A stretch of DNA of 27,544 bases from an uncultured Collinsella sp. Its GTDB lineage: Bacteria; Actinomycetota; Coriobacteriia; Coriobacteriales; Coriobacteriaceae. How positions within the stretch are numbered: the first letter of the stretch is position 1; the number at the start of each line of letters is the position of its first letter. A model generated the notes under the pieces. That model was not told the DNA's origin, made no database searches, and saw nothing but the letters and a program-made list of their open reading frames with translations. Positions 14,436 to 20,932 of the stretch are shown here, in pieces. The stretch spans positions 1 to 27,544 of the forward strand of contig CABSNF010000021.1 of the NCBI GenBank assembly GCA_902478995.1, written 5' to 3'. Made by a program: the position numbers and the translations under genes.

Positions 14436-15200
14436 CTATCCCTCGATACGGCTCAAGAACTCACGGGTGCGCTGCTCACGCGGATGGTCGATGACCTGCT
14501 CGGCAGGACCCTCCTCGACAATGCGGCCGCCATCCATAAAGACCACGCGGTCGGCAACATCGCGCGCAAACTGCATCGCGTGGGTCACGATCACCATCGT
14601 CATATTCTGCGCGGCAAGGTCTTTAATGACATGCAGCACCTCGGCCGTCAGCTCGGGATCGAGTGCCGAGGTTGGCTCGTCAAAGAATAAGATTTCCGGA
14701 TCGAGCGCCAGGGCGCGGGCAATACTCACGCGCTGTTGCTGACCGCCCGAAAGCTCACACGGAACCTTGTTCTCGTTGCCCGTAAGCCCCATCTGCGCGA
14801 TCAACTCGCGCGCACGAGCTTCCGCCTGCTCGCGCGGGCGCTTAAGCACGCGGATCGGCGCGTCGATGATGTTTTTCATCACGGTATAGTGCGGGAACAG
14901 GTTGTAATTTTGGAACACCAAGCCGAATCGCGAGCGTGCCCGCTTGGGCACATCGCCCTTCGCATAGACCGCGCCCGAACCCGCATCCGTCGCAACGGCA
15001 AGGTCACCAAACGAGAGCGAGCCTCCGTCGAGTGTCTCGAGCAGCGTGGCACACCGCAGCAGCGTGGACTTGCCGCCACCCGAAGGCCCGATAATCGCCA
15101 CGACCTCGCCACGCTTGACCTCGAGCGAAATATCCTTGAGCACCTCATTGCCGCCAAACGCCTTGCGCGCGCTTTCGATTTTCATCACTGAGTTAGTCAT
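14436..15200 (-). CDS. Polar amino-acid ABC transporter ATPase
   Basis: This 254-aa ATPase energises the transporter encoded by the two upstream genes. Walker A is GPSGGGKST (38-46), followed by a Q-loop in FQNYNLFPHYTV, the signature LSGGQQQRVSIARAL, Walker B ILFFDEPTSALD and an H-loop in VTHAM. It belongs to the GlnQ/HisP group of polar amino-acid importers. The chosen ATG at 15200 overlaps the permease stop by 8 nt, suggesting translational coupling; ATG at 15185 is a close alternative, and neither has a strong ribosome site. An insert between Walker A and the Q-loop (about residues 58-83, DLAVATDAGSGAVYAKGDVP) is somewhat longer than in GlnQ. It is the last gene of the operon. Confidence 0.95.
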   Translation of the reverse strand: MTNSVMKIESARKAFGGNEVLKDISLEVKRGEVVAIIGPSGGGKSTLLRCATLLETLDGGSLSFGDLAVATDAGSGAVYAKGDVPKRARSRFGLVFQNYNLFPHYTVMKNIIDAPIRVLKRPREQAEARARELIAQMGLTGNENKVPCELSGGQQQRVSIARALALDPEILFFDEPTSALDPELTAEVLHVIKDLAAQNMTMVIVTHAMQFARDVADRVVFMDGGRIVEEGPAEQVIDHPREQRTREFLSRIEG

Positions 15201-15846
15201 GATAATAGTCCAGCTTCTTTTCGGCGGCGCCCAGCAGCATCTCGACCACAAAGTTAAAAATCCAGTAGATCAGCGCCGCGATCGCAAACGGCACCATGCT
15301 CACCTGCGAGGCGACCAGCGCCTTGGCCGTCGAGAACATCTCACCCACGCCAATGGCAAACGCCAGCGACGTGTCCTTGACCAGCGTGATGATCTCGTTG
15401 CCCATCGCCGGCAGAATACGCTTGGCGACCTGCGGCATCACGATATACAGAAACGTCTGCACGCGCGAGTAGCCCAGCACCTCGGCTGCCTCGTATTGAC
15501 CACGCGGAATGGACTGCAGGCCCGAGCGATAGATCTCGGCAAAGTAACCGGCGTAGTTGATGATGAACGCCACGACGCACGCCGTCCACTTGGAATCGGG
15601 CGTGAGCGAAATGCCAAACACGTAGTACGGGGCAAAGTAGATGGCAAACATCTGCAGCATGAGCGGCGTACCGCGCATGACCGAAATGTAGATGCGCGCA
15701 ATCCAGCGAAGCGGCACGATTTTGCTCATGCGCATAAACGCCACGGGGATTCCCAGCGGAATCGACCCGAGCAGCGTCAGTACAAACAGCTGCAAACTGA
15801 CCAAGAATCCCTGGCCAAGCATCTGCATCATGACCTGAATAGACAT
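15193..15846 (-). CDS. Polar amino-acid ABC transporter permease
   Basis: This 217-aa inner-membrane subunit of the HisM/GlnP type has about five membrane helices. It carries the family EAA-type loop AAEVLGYSRVQTFLYIVMPQ and the segments MRGTPLMLQMFAIYF and ALIYWIFNFVVE. A single permease gene is present, so the subunit is predicted to form a homodimer. The ATG at 15846 shares one base with the stop of the binding-protein gene (TAATG), a typical coupled junction; the in-frame ATG at 15861 would overlap the upstream gene further. The start has no strong Shine-Dalgarno, in keeping with coupling. It lies between the binding-protein gene and the ATPase gene in one operon. Confidence 0.94.
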   Translation of the reverse strand: MSIQVMMQMLGQGFLVSLQLFVLTLLGSIPLGIPVAFMRMSKIVPLRWIARIYISVMRGTPLMLQMFAIYFAPYYVFGISLTPDSKWTACVVAFIINYAGYFAEIYRSGLQSIPRGQYEAAEVLGYSRVQTFLYIVMPQVAKRILPAMGNEIITLVKDTSLAFAIGVGEMFSTAKALVASQVSMVPFAIAALIYWIFNFVVEMLLGAAEKKLDYYHD

Positions 15847-16706
15847 TACTTGAGCACCCAATTATCGAAAGATAGACCATAGCTTGAATACTTGTCGCAG
15901 AGATCCTTAACCGTACCGTCATCGTAGAGTGCCTTGAGCGACTCGGTCACGGCGTCGGCCGACTTGGTGTCGCCCTTCTTAAAGCCGACGGCGTAGTGCT
16001 CGCTGGACAGCGGCTCATCAAGCTGCGTATAAGCATCGGGCTTGGCGGCAAGCTGATACTGGGCAATCGAAAGGTCGCAAGCCACGGCATCGACCGCGCC
16101 GCTCTCGAGCTGCATAAAGGCCGTGTTGTACTCGCCGATCGTGTCGAGCGTGGCAAACGTCGCCGCCAGATCCTTCTGTTCGCCCTCGAGCACATCCTGC
16201 GCAGCGGAATCGGTCTGGGTAATCACGGTCTTGCCGGCAAGATCGTCCCAGCTCTTGATGCCTGCATCCTTCTTTACCACCAGCACCTGCTCGTTGAGCA
16301 TGTACGGCTCGGAGAACGTGTAGTCGTCCTCGCGACCCTCCATGGTAAAGCCGTTCCAGATGCAGTTGATGGCGCCCGAGTTAAGCAGCGTATCCTTGGC
16401 ATCCCAGTCGATGGCCTCGTATTTGACCTCCCAGCCCTGCTTATCGGCAACAACCTTGGCCAGATCGAGGTCAAAACCAGTGTACTCTCCGTCGTCGCCC
16501 ACAAAGCCGTACGGAGGATAGGACTTGTCAAAGCCCACCACGAGCTTCTTGGACTCCGCAGCGCCCTTCACATCCTTGGCTGCAGCAGAACCGGCAGCGG
16601 AACCCTTACCGGCACCACCACCGCAGCCTACCAGGCCAAGACCTAGAACCGTAGCGAGCGAACCGGCTAGACCAACAAACTGACGACGAGACATATCGGT
16701 ATTCAT
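15846..16706 (-). CDS. Amino-acid ABC transporter substrate-binding lipoprotein
   Basis: This 286-aa extracytoplasmic binding protein has a twin-arginine-like start (MSRRQFVGLAG) and a hydrophobic signal segment. The lipobox LVGC makes Cys28 the lipidated residue, followed by a Gly/Ala/Ser linker. The solute-binding fold of family 3 begins near residue 55: VVGFDKSYPPYGFVGDDGEYTG and GFDLDLAKVVADK are its classic opening, and the family Asp and Arg contacts in the second lobe are implied by WDDLAGKTVITQTDS. The ligand is a polar amino acid; which one cannot be told. The ATG at 16706 follows AAGGGGGAA. It is the first gene of a three-gene import operon and has a recognisable promoter with CACTTTA repeats upstream. 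Confidence 0.95.
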   Translation of the reverse strand: MNTDMSRRQFVGLAGSLATVLGLGLVGCGGGAGKGSAAGSAAAKDVKGAAESKKLVVGFDKSYPPYGFVGDDGEYTGFDLDLAKVVADKQGWEVKYEAIDWDAKDTLLNSGAINCIWNGFTMEGREDDYTFSEPYMLNEQVLVVKKDAGIKSWDDLAGKTVITQTDSAAQDVLEGEQKDLAATFATLDTIGEYNTAFMQLESGAVDAVACDLSIAQYQLAAKPDAYTQLDEPLSSEHYAVGFKKGDTKSADAVTESLKALYDDGTVKDLCDKYSSYGLSFDNWVLK

Positions 16707-16724
16707 GGTATTCCCCCTTGGTGG

Positions 16725-16744
16725 CACTTTAGTTAAGTAAAGTG
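16725..16744. promoter_or_regulatory. Operator-like palindrome in the ABC operon leader
   Basis: CACTTTA-N6-TAAAGTG (7-bp arms) lies between the predicted start site and the ribosome site of the binding-protein gene. A further CACTTTA copy sits inside the promoter spacer at 16769-16775. The repeated word suggests one regulator with two contacts. Confidence 0.45.
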
Positions 16745-16762
16745 AGTCGTGTAACGTTCAGA

Positions 16763-16791
16763 ATCATACACTTTAGCGTGATAGAGCACAA
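16763..16791 (-). promoter_or_regulatory. Sigma-70 promoter of the amino-acid ABC operon
   Basis: On the minus strand TTGTGC (16791-16786), a 17-nt spacer and TATGAT (16768-16763) give a good promoter. The implied start is near 16756, about 50 nt before the ATG. Confidence 0.6.
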
Positions 16792-16798
16792 GGCGAGT

Positions 16799-16937
16799 TT
16801 GCCCGTCGCGTGAGGGGTGTGGGGGTTAAGTTTCCTGCTCTACAGTCCTGCTCACGACGGAGGCCACATTAAGTGGCCTCCTGTTCGTGCGGAACTCGCG
16901 ATAAACTTAACCCCCACACCCCTCACGCGGCGGGCAA
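16799..16937. repeat. Long inverted repeat with nested hairpin (MITE/REPIN-like)
   Basis: Arms of 35 bp (16799-16833 and 16903-16937) are complementary except for one G-T pair. They enclose 69 nt that contain a second perfect 9-bp hairpin (16859-16867 with 16873-16881). It lies between two divergent promoters: the ABC promoter's -35 ends 7 bp from it and the rlmD -10 box is 65 bp beyond. It is probably outside both transcripts, so it looks like a DNA element. No obvious target duplication is seen. Confidence 0.7.
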
Positions 16938-17001
16938 CCGTCGTTGGGCTTATCACTGACACGAATAAACCGCTTGTATATCGTCTGCTGGCTTGGCACG
17001 G

Positions 17002-17007
17002 TACAAT
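17002..17007 (+). promoter_or_regulatory. Predicted -10 box of rlmD
   Basis: TACAAT lies 37 nt before the chosen ATG at 17045. TTGTAT at 16974-16979 is a candidate -35 but at a 22-nt spacing, which is too long. The -10 call is the firmer part. Confidence 0.4.
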
Positions 17008-17044
17008 ACTTGCAGCTTTAATTCATGAATAAGTGGAGTTATTG

Positions 17045-18493
17045 ATGGCAGAATCTCATGCGGAGCGTAGGGCTCGTCGTGCTTTGGTGGAGGCGGTTGA
17101 GGGGTCGAAGGAGGAGAAATCTTCTACGAAATCCAAGTCTTCTAAAGCTGCAAAAAGCAAATCGACCAAGAGCAGGGCTAAGACCAAGCGTTCTGACTCT
17201 CGTCGAGGTGGAGACAAAGCGTCTCAGACTCGCTCCAAGCGTCCGCATAAAGATCCGGTTTCGCCTGCGCGTAAGGCTGTGGATCCCAAGTCTCCCTGTT
17301 CCATCATGAGAGCTTGTGGCGGATGCACGGCGCTCAATCGTCCTTATAAAAAGCAGTTGGCAGCTAAGCAGGCTGCTATGGAGGAGCTTTTTGCTTCGCT
17401 TTGTGAGCGTGAGGGCATTGCTGTAGATCCTATTCGTGGCATGGGTGTCACCCTGGGCGACCCGGGCAAATATCCTGCGCCGCGCGGTTTTCGCCATAAG
17501 GCCGCCACTCCCTTTGCTCCCGGTAAGGAGGGCGCTGTCCGTTGCGGTTTCTTTGAGCGCGGCACGCACAAGATCGTTGCCGTACCCGAATGCCCCGTCG
17601 AGGCACCGGGCGCCCGTCAGATTCTCAACGGCATCGCACGCGAAGCTGAGCGGCTGCATATTCCCGCCTTTAATGAGGACAAGCATCTTGGTTTGCTTCG
17701 CTATGCCGTCGTCCGCTGCGGTTGGCGTACCGACCAGGTCATGGTCACGCTCGTGACCGCTCAGCGCGACTTGCCGCATGCGCAGGAGTTCTTTGAGGCT
17801 GTCGCCGCACTCGATCCGCGCATCGTCACCGTCGCCCAAAACATCAACGGACGCCCCGGCAACGCCATCCTCGGCGAGGAAACCCGCATCGTGTATGGCG
17901 CCGAATGCATGCGCGACCAGCTGCTCGGCTGCGAATTCGACATCTCCCCCACCGCGTTTTATCAGACCAACCCGCAACAGACCGAGCTGCTCTATCAGCT
18001 CGCTATCGACGGCATGGATTTGCACCAGGGCGATGTGCTCATGGATGCCTACTGTGGCAGCGGTACCATCGGTCTTTGCGCAGCTAAAGATGCCCAGAAC
18101 AAGGGTATCGGCATTATGCTGCTCGGCGTTGAGCGCAACCCGGCGGGCATTGCCGACGCACGTCGCAATGCCGAGCTCAACGGCCTCACCCGCAGTGCTT
18201 GGTTTATGGCCGACGACGCCACCGACTACATCCTGGATGCCGCCGACAACAACGAACGCGTCGACGTTCTTTCCATCGACCCGCCGCGCGCCGGCTCCAC
18301 GCCCGAGTTCCTCGAAGCTGCCTGCGCACTTAAGCCGCGCCGCATCACCTATATCAGCTGCAACCCCGTGACCCAAGAGCGCGACCTGCACCAGCTCCTC
18401 GACGGAGGCTATCGCCTGCTCAAGATCACGCCCGTCGACATGTTCCCTCACACCGACCACACCGAAACCGTAGCGGTCCTCGAACGCCGCTAA
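17045..18493 (+). CDS. rlmD: 23S rRNA (uracil-C5)-methyltransferase, RlmD/RumA type
   Basis: This 482-aa SAM-dependent enzyme makes m5U in 23S rRNA (U1939 in E. coli RlmD). The iron-sulfur ligands are Cys85, Cys91 and Cys94 (C-x5-C-x2-C) with Cys183 in PECP. The SAM site is DAYCGSGTIG (334-343), then FYQTNPQQT, DPPR (412-415) and the catalytic Cys439 in ISCNP. In place of an ordinary TRAM region, residues 20-80 are a Lys/Ser/Arg-rich low-complexity extension, perhaps an RNA-binding tail. This 5' part of the gene also uses more T-ending codons (TCT, CGT, GCT) than the rest. The ATG at 17045 has AGTGGAG upstream; a GTG at 17033 is an alternative. Position specificity cannot be proven, since RlmC or RlmCD relatives look alike. 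Confidence 0.9.
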   Translation: MAESHAERRARRALVEAVEGSKEEKSSTKSKSSKAAKSKSTKSRAKTKRSDSRRGGDKASQTRSKRPHKDPVSPARKAVDPKSPCSIMRACGGCTALNRPYKKQLAAKQAAMEELFASLCEREGIAVDPIRGMGVTLGDPGKYPAPRGFRHKAATPFAPGKEGAVRCGFFERGTHKIVAVPECPVEAPGARQILNGIAREAERLHIPAFNEDKHLGLLRYAVVRCGWRTDQVMVTLVTAQRDLPHAQEFFEAVAALDPRIVTVAQNINGRPGNAILGEETRIVYGAECMRDQLLGCEFDISPTAFYQTNPQQTELLYQLAIDGMDLHQGDVLMDAYCGSGTIGLCAAKDAQNKGIGIMLLGVERNPAGIADARRNAELNGLTRSAWFMADDATDYILDAADNNERVDVLSIDPPRAGSTPEFLEAACALKPRRITYISCNPVTQERDLHQLLDGGYRLLKITPVDMFPHTDHTETVAVLERR

Positions 18494-18521
18494 CCAACCT
18501 CAGTAGATTTTTGGGACAAGA

Positions 18522-18551
18522 AAGGGGGCGACCCGCCTGGGCCGCCCCCTT
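18522..18551. terminator. Bidirectional terminator between rlmD and the PHP gene
   Basis: A stem AAGGGGGCG (18522-18530) with 18543-18551, plus three inner pairs, is followed on the plus strand by CGCTTGGTTT. On the minus strand the tail is TCTTGTCCCAAAAA. It lies between convergent genes. T-runs are weak on both sides. Confidence 0.65.
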
Positions 18552-18571
18552 CGCTTGGTTTATAAACTCCG

Positions 18572-19393
18572 CTACATCCCATTGCGCAGATCGCACACGC
18601 CGGCTGCCGCCATCTCGCACAGCAGCGTCTCGCGGTCGCGCGTCACGATCAAATCCAGTGGGAAGTGAATCTCGTCGAGCATCTTGCGCGCGTGATCGAG
18701 CTTGCCAATGGCCATGCCAATGTGGGCATCGGTTGACACGCCAATGCCCACGCCCAGCTCGGCGCAGCGCTCGGCGATCTTGCGGCATACGGCCCAATGC
18801 TCAGTGTCGACACCGTGTTCAAGACTATGGTTGTTGATCTCGATAATCTTGTGCTTGGCCTTAGCTGCCAACAGCACCTCGTCGATATCGAACGGCACGC
18901 CCGAACGCCCCGTGTGACCCAGCATGAACACCTTGGGGTGCTCCAGGGCATTGATATACATCTCGGTCGTCTGGGCCAGCGTCGCGCCCTCAGCAATCTG
19001 CGGATTATGCACGCTCGCAACCAAATAATCCAAATTACGCGTAACCAAATCGAACAGCGAATGCTGACGGCTGTACGAATCGCCGGCAATATCGAGCGTG
19101 ACAGGAGTGTCCTCGCCAAACAGGCTTCCGTCCAGCGAAACGATATCGGCCTCGGCACCACGCAGCACCAGCACGCCGCTCCAAATGCGCGGCCAGATAT
19201 CCTGGTTGATAAAGAACTGGTAACTGCGCAGGTCATTGGGGCAAGCCGTAACCATAGAGCTCAAATGGTCGGCAGATCCGAGCACCTGCAGACCACGCTC
19301 TGCCGCCCAGTACACATTCTCCTCAATGGTCGAATATGCATGCGCAGAGAACATCGTATGGGTATGAATGTCACAAGAAAGCAGGTAGGGCAT
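18572..19393 (-). CDS. PHP-domain phosphoesterase, YcdX-like
   Basis: This 273-aa single-domain PHP protein has the metal-binding motifs in order: DIHTHTMFSAHAYST (motif 1), GSADHLSSM (motif 2), a Glu in RGAEADIV, VASVHNP (motif 3), LGHTGRS, and STDAHIG near the end with Asp and His ligands. The layout matches the YcdX family of trinuclear-zinc phosphatases with low-molecular-weight substrates. The ATG at 19393 follows AAGGAG at 5 nt. The histidine biosynthesis PHP phosphatase (HisK type) is a less likely reading because no his genes are adjacent. The aminotransferase lies upstream in the same direction, 165 bp away, but a separate TACAAT box (19436-19431) suggests its own promoter. The substrate is unknown. 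Confidence 0.9.
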   Translation of the reverse strand: MPYLLSCDIHTHTMFSAHAYSTIEENVYWAAERGLQVLGSADHLSSMVTACPNDLRSYQFFINQDIWPRIWSGVLVLRGAEADIVSLDGSLFGEDTPVTLDIAGDSYSRQHSLFDLVTRNLDYLVASVHNPQIAEGATLAQTTEMYINALEHPKVFMLGHTGRSGVPFDIDEVLLAAKAKHKIIEINNHSLEHGVDTEHWAVCRKIAERCAELGVGIGVSTDAHIGMAIGKLDHARKMLDEIHFPLDLIVTRDRETLLCEMAAAGVCDLRNGM

Positions 19394-19430
19394 CAGGTCT
19401 CCTTATCTGGCACGGCCGTCGCTTATATTC

Positions 19431-19436
19431 ATTGTA
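19431..19436 (-). promoter_or_regulatory. Predicted -10 box of the PHP gene
   Basis: TACAAT on the minus strand lies 38 nt before the ATG, with TTACGA (19459-19454) at a 17-nt spacing as a weak -35. Confidence 0.45.
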
Positions 19437-19493
19437 CGCATAGCCTTCGATAGTCGTAAAACCACTCCATCCCAAAGACACAACGTCCATGGC

Positions 19494-19524
19494 AACGGGG
19501 TCCGGCTTAACACCAAACCCCGTT
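19494..19524 (-). terminator. Weak hairpin after the aminotransferase gene
   Basis: A 7-bp inverted repeat AACGGGG / CCCCGTT with a 17-nt loop lies 35 bp past the stop. It has no T-run, so termination here is doubtful and read-through into the PHP gene is possible. Confidence 0.3.
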
Positions 19525-19558
19525 TCACGTAAAACATTGTAGGCAGAGCGCTTTACTT

Positions 19559-20743
19559 TTAACGATACTCGTCCGCCAACTGTTTCCAAGCGGGTAGCGA
19601 ATTGACAATCGTTTCGTAACTCACGCAATAGCCCAGGCGGAACCAACCCGGCATACCAAAGCTGTCCGAGGGAACCGCAAGCAACTCATACTTCTTTGCG
19701 CGCTCGCAAAACGCATTCGCATCGGGCTCCAACGCTTTCACCCATAGGTAGAACGCGCCATCCGGCTCAACATAGGTGTAGCCGTACTCCGCTAGTGCGT
19801 TGGTAAGCGCGGTGCGGTTGCGTGCATAGGCCTCAACGTCACTCGGCTCATCGATGCAATCGATGATCACGCGCTGGAAGAGTGCCGGTGCGCATACAAA
19901 ACCCAGCGTACGGGCAGCACCCGCAACAGCCGGCATCAGACGGGCAGCCTGCGGATTGGTGTTGGGAACCAAGATCCAGCCCACGCGCTCGCCCGGTAGC
20001 GACAGCGACTTGGAATACGAGTAGCACACCACGGTGTTCTCGTAGATCGAGGGCACCCAAGGCACCTCGGCACCGTACACGATCTCGCGGTACGGCTCAT
20101 CCGAGATGAGCATGATCGGATTCTCGGGATCGCGCTGAGTGTTGGCCTCGCGCAGAGCATTGGCCAGTCGCGTCAGCGTGTCGCATGTATATACGGCACC
20201 GGTCGGATTGTTGGGAGAGTCAATGATGACGGCCGCCGTCTTATCGCTGATCGCCTTGAGCACGTTGTCCACGCTCAGCTGGAACGTATCTTCATCGGCG
20301 AGCGCCTCAACACACGTACAGCCGGCCTTCTCAATCCAAACGCGATACTCCGGAAAGTACGGGGCGATAACAATAACCTCGTCGCCCGGGTTCGTAACGG
20401 CGTTGAGCGTGCAGGTGAGCGAAGCCGCGGCACCCACCGTCATAAATACGTCTTTGCCCTCATAGCTCGTGCCAAAGCGGCGGTTGAGCGATTCGGCCAC
20501 AGCGGCACGACATTGCGGCAGGCCCGGTGCGGGCGTGTAGCCGTGCAGCTGGTCGCTCGGCAGCTCCAGGGCCTTCTTAATCGACTCAGCCACAGCAGCG
20601 GGCGCCGGAACGCTCGGATTGCCCAGCGAAAAATCGAATACGTTTTCCGCACCGATCTGCGCCTTGCGCTCAAGGCCATAGCTAAAAATCTCACGGATGA
20701 TGGAGCTTTCCGCACCGCGAGCATACATAGTTTCGTTGATCAT
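19559..20743 (-). CDS. PLP-dependent class I/II aminotransferase
   Basis: This 394-aa fold-type I aminotransferase has the family landmarks: GNPSVPAP at the N-terminus, VGAAASLTCTLNAV, the PLP-contacting NNPTGAVY, SDEPYREIVY, the Schiff-base Lys in YSKSLSLPGERVGW, and the substrate-carboxylate Arg near FRLGYCVS. The enzyme transfers amino groups between an amino acid and a 2-oxo acid in the cytosol; the fold resembles aspartate or aromatic aminotransferases of the AspC/PatA group, and the substrate is not clear. The ATG at 20743 follows AAGGGGAA at 3 nt. An in-frame ATG at 20842 lies inside the large palindrome at 20804-20863 and would make the palindrome coding, so it is rejected. A TACAAT box lies upstream at 20773-20768. 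Confidence 0.93.
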   Translation of the reverse strand: MINETMYARGAESSIIREIFSYGLERKAQIGAENVFDFSLGNPSVPAPAAVAESIKKALELPSDQLHGYTPAPGLPQCRAAVAESLNRRFGTSYEGKDVFMTVGAAASLTCTLNAVTNPGDEVIVIAPYFPEYRVWIEKAGCTCVEALADEDTFQLSVDNVLKAISDKTAAVIIDSPNNPTGAVYTCDTLTRLANALREANTQRDPENPIMLISDEPYREIVYGAEVPWVPSIYENTVVCYSYSKSLSLPGERVGWILVPNTNPQAARLMPAVAGAARTLGFVCAPALFQRVIIDCIDEPSDVEAYARNRTALTNALAEYGYTYVEPDGAFYLWVKALEPDANAFCERAKKYELLAVPSDSFGMPGWFRLGYCVSYETIVNSLPAWKQLADEYR

Positions 20744-20767
20744 CTGTTCCCCTTCCGCATAGGCGCT

Positions 20768-20773
20768 ATTGTA
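20768..20773 (-). promoter_or_regulatory. Predicted -10 box of the aminotransferase gene
   Basis: TACAAT on the minus strand lies 25 nt before the ATG at 20743. No good -35 is visible at 16-18 nt spacing. The palindrome at 20804-20863 begins 31 bp upstream. Confidence 0.42.
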
Positions 20774-20803
20774 CGCTTTAGTCGGGCAAAGCGCCGCAGC
20801 AAT

Positions 20804-20863
20804 GTTGATTGGGGACAGACTTAAATGCGTGAAAACGCTCATTTAAGTCTGTCCCCAATCAAC
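20804..20863. repeat. 24-bp-arm palindrome carrying GGGGACAGACTTAAAT (REPIN-like)
   Basis: Perfect 24-bp arms (20804-20827 and 20840-20863) are separated by 12 nt. Each arm holds GGGGACAGACTTAAAT, sharing GGGGACAG with the loops of the five hairpin elements, but here in the stem and in two inverted copies. It lies between the ftsH terminator and the aminotransferase promoter. Confidence 0.75.
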
Positions 20864-20879
20864 AGACGGCCCCATATCG

Positions 20880-20922
20880 CTCAAAAGAAAAAGCCTCCAC
20901 AAGTTTCCCCGCGGAGGCTTTT
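20880..20922 (-). terminator. Terminator of the tilS-hpt-ftsH cluster
   Basis: A stem AAGCCTCC / GGAGGCTT, extended by two A-T pairs, is followed on the minus strand by TTTCTTTTGAG after the T-rich arm. It lies 11 bp beyond the ftsH stop. Confidence 0.85.
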
Positions 20923-20932
20923 GTTACAAGGA

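Noticed and set aside
17039..18460. 473-codon minus-strand frame opposite rlmD
   Set aside because: The plus frame carries all RlmD catalytic and cluster motifs; the minus frame has none.
18511..18520. GGGACAAG next to the rlmD terminator as another hairpin-family member
   Set aside because: The word resembles the loop core, but no flanking stem forms around it; the nearby stem is the terminator.
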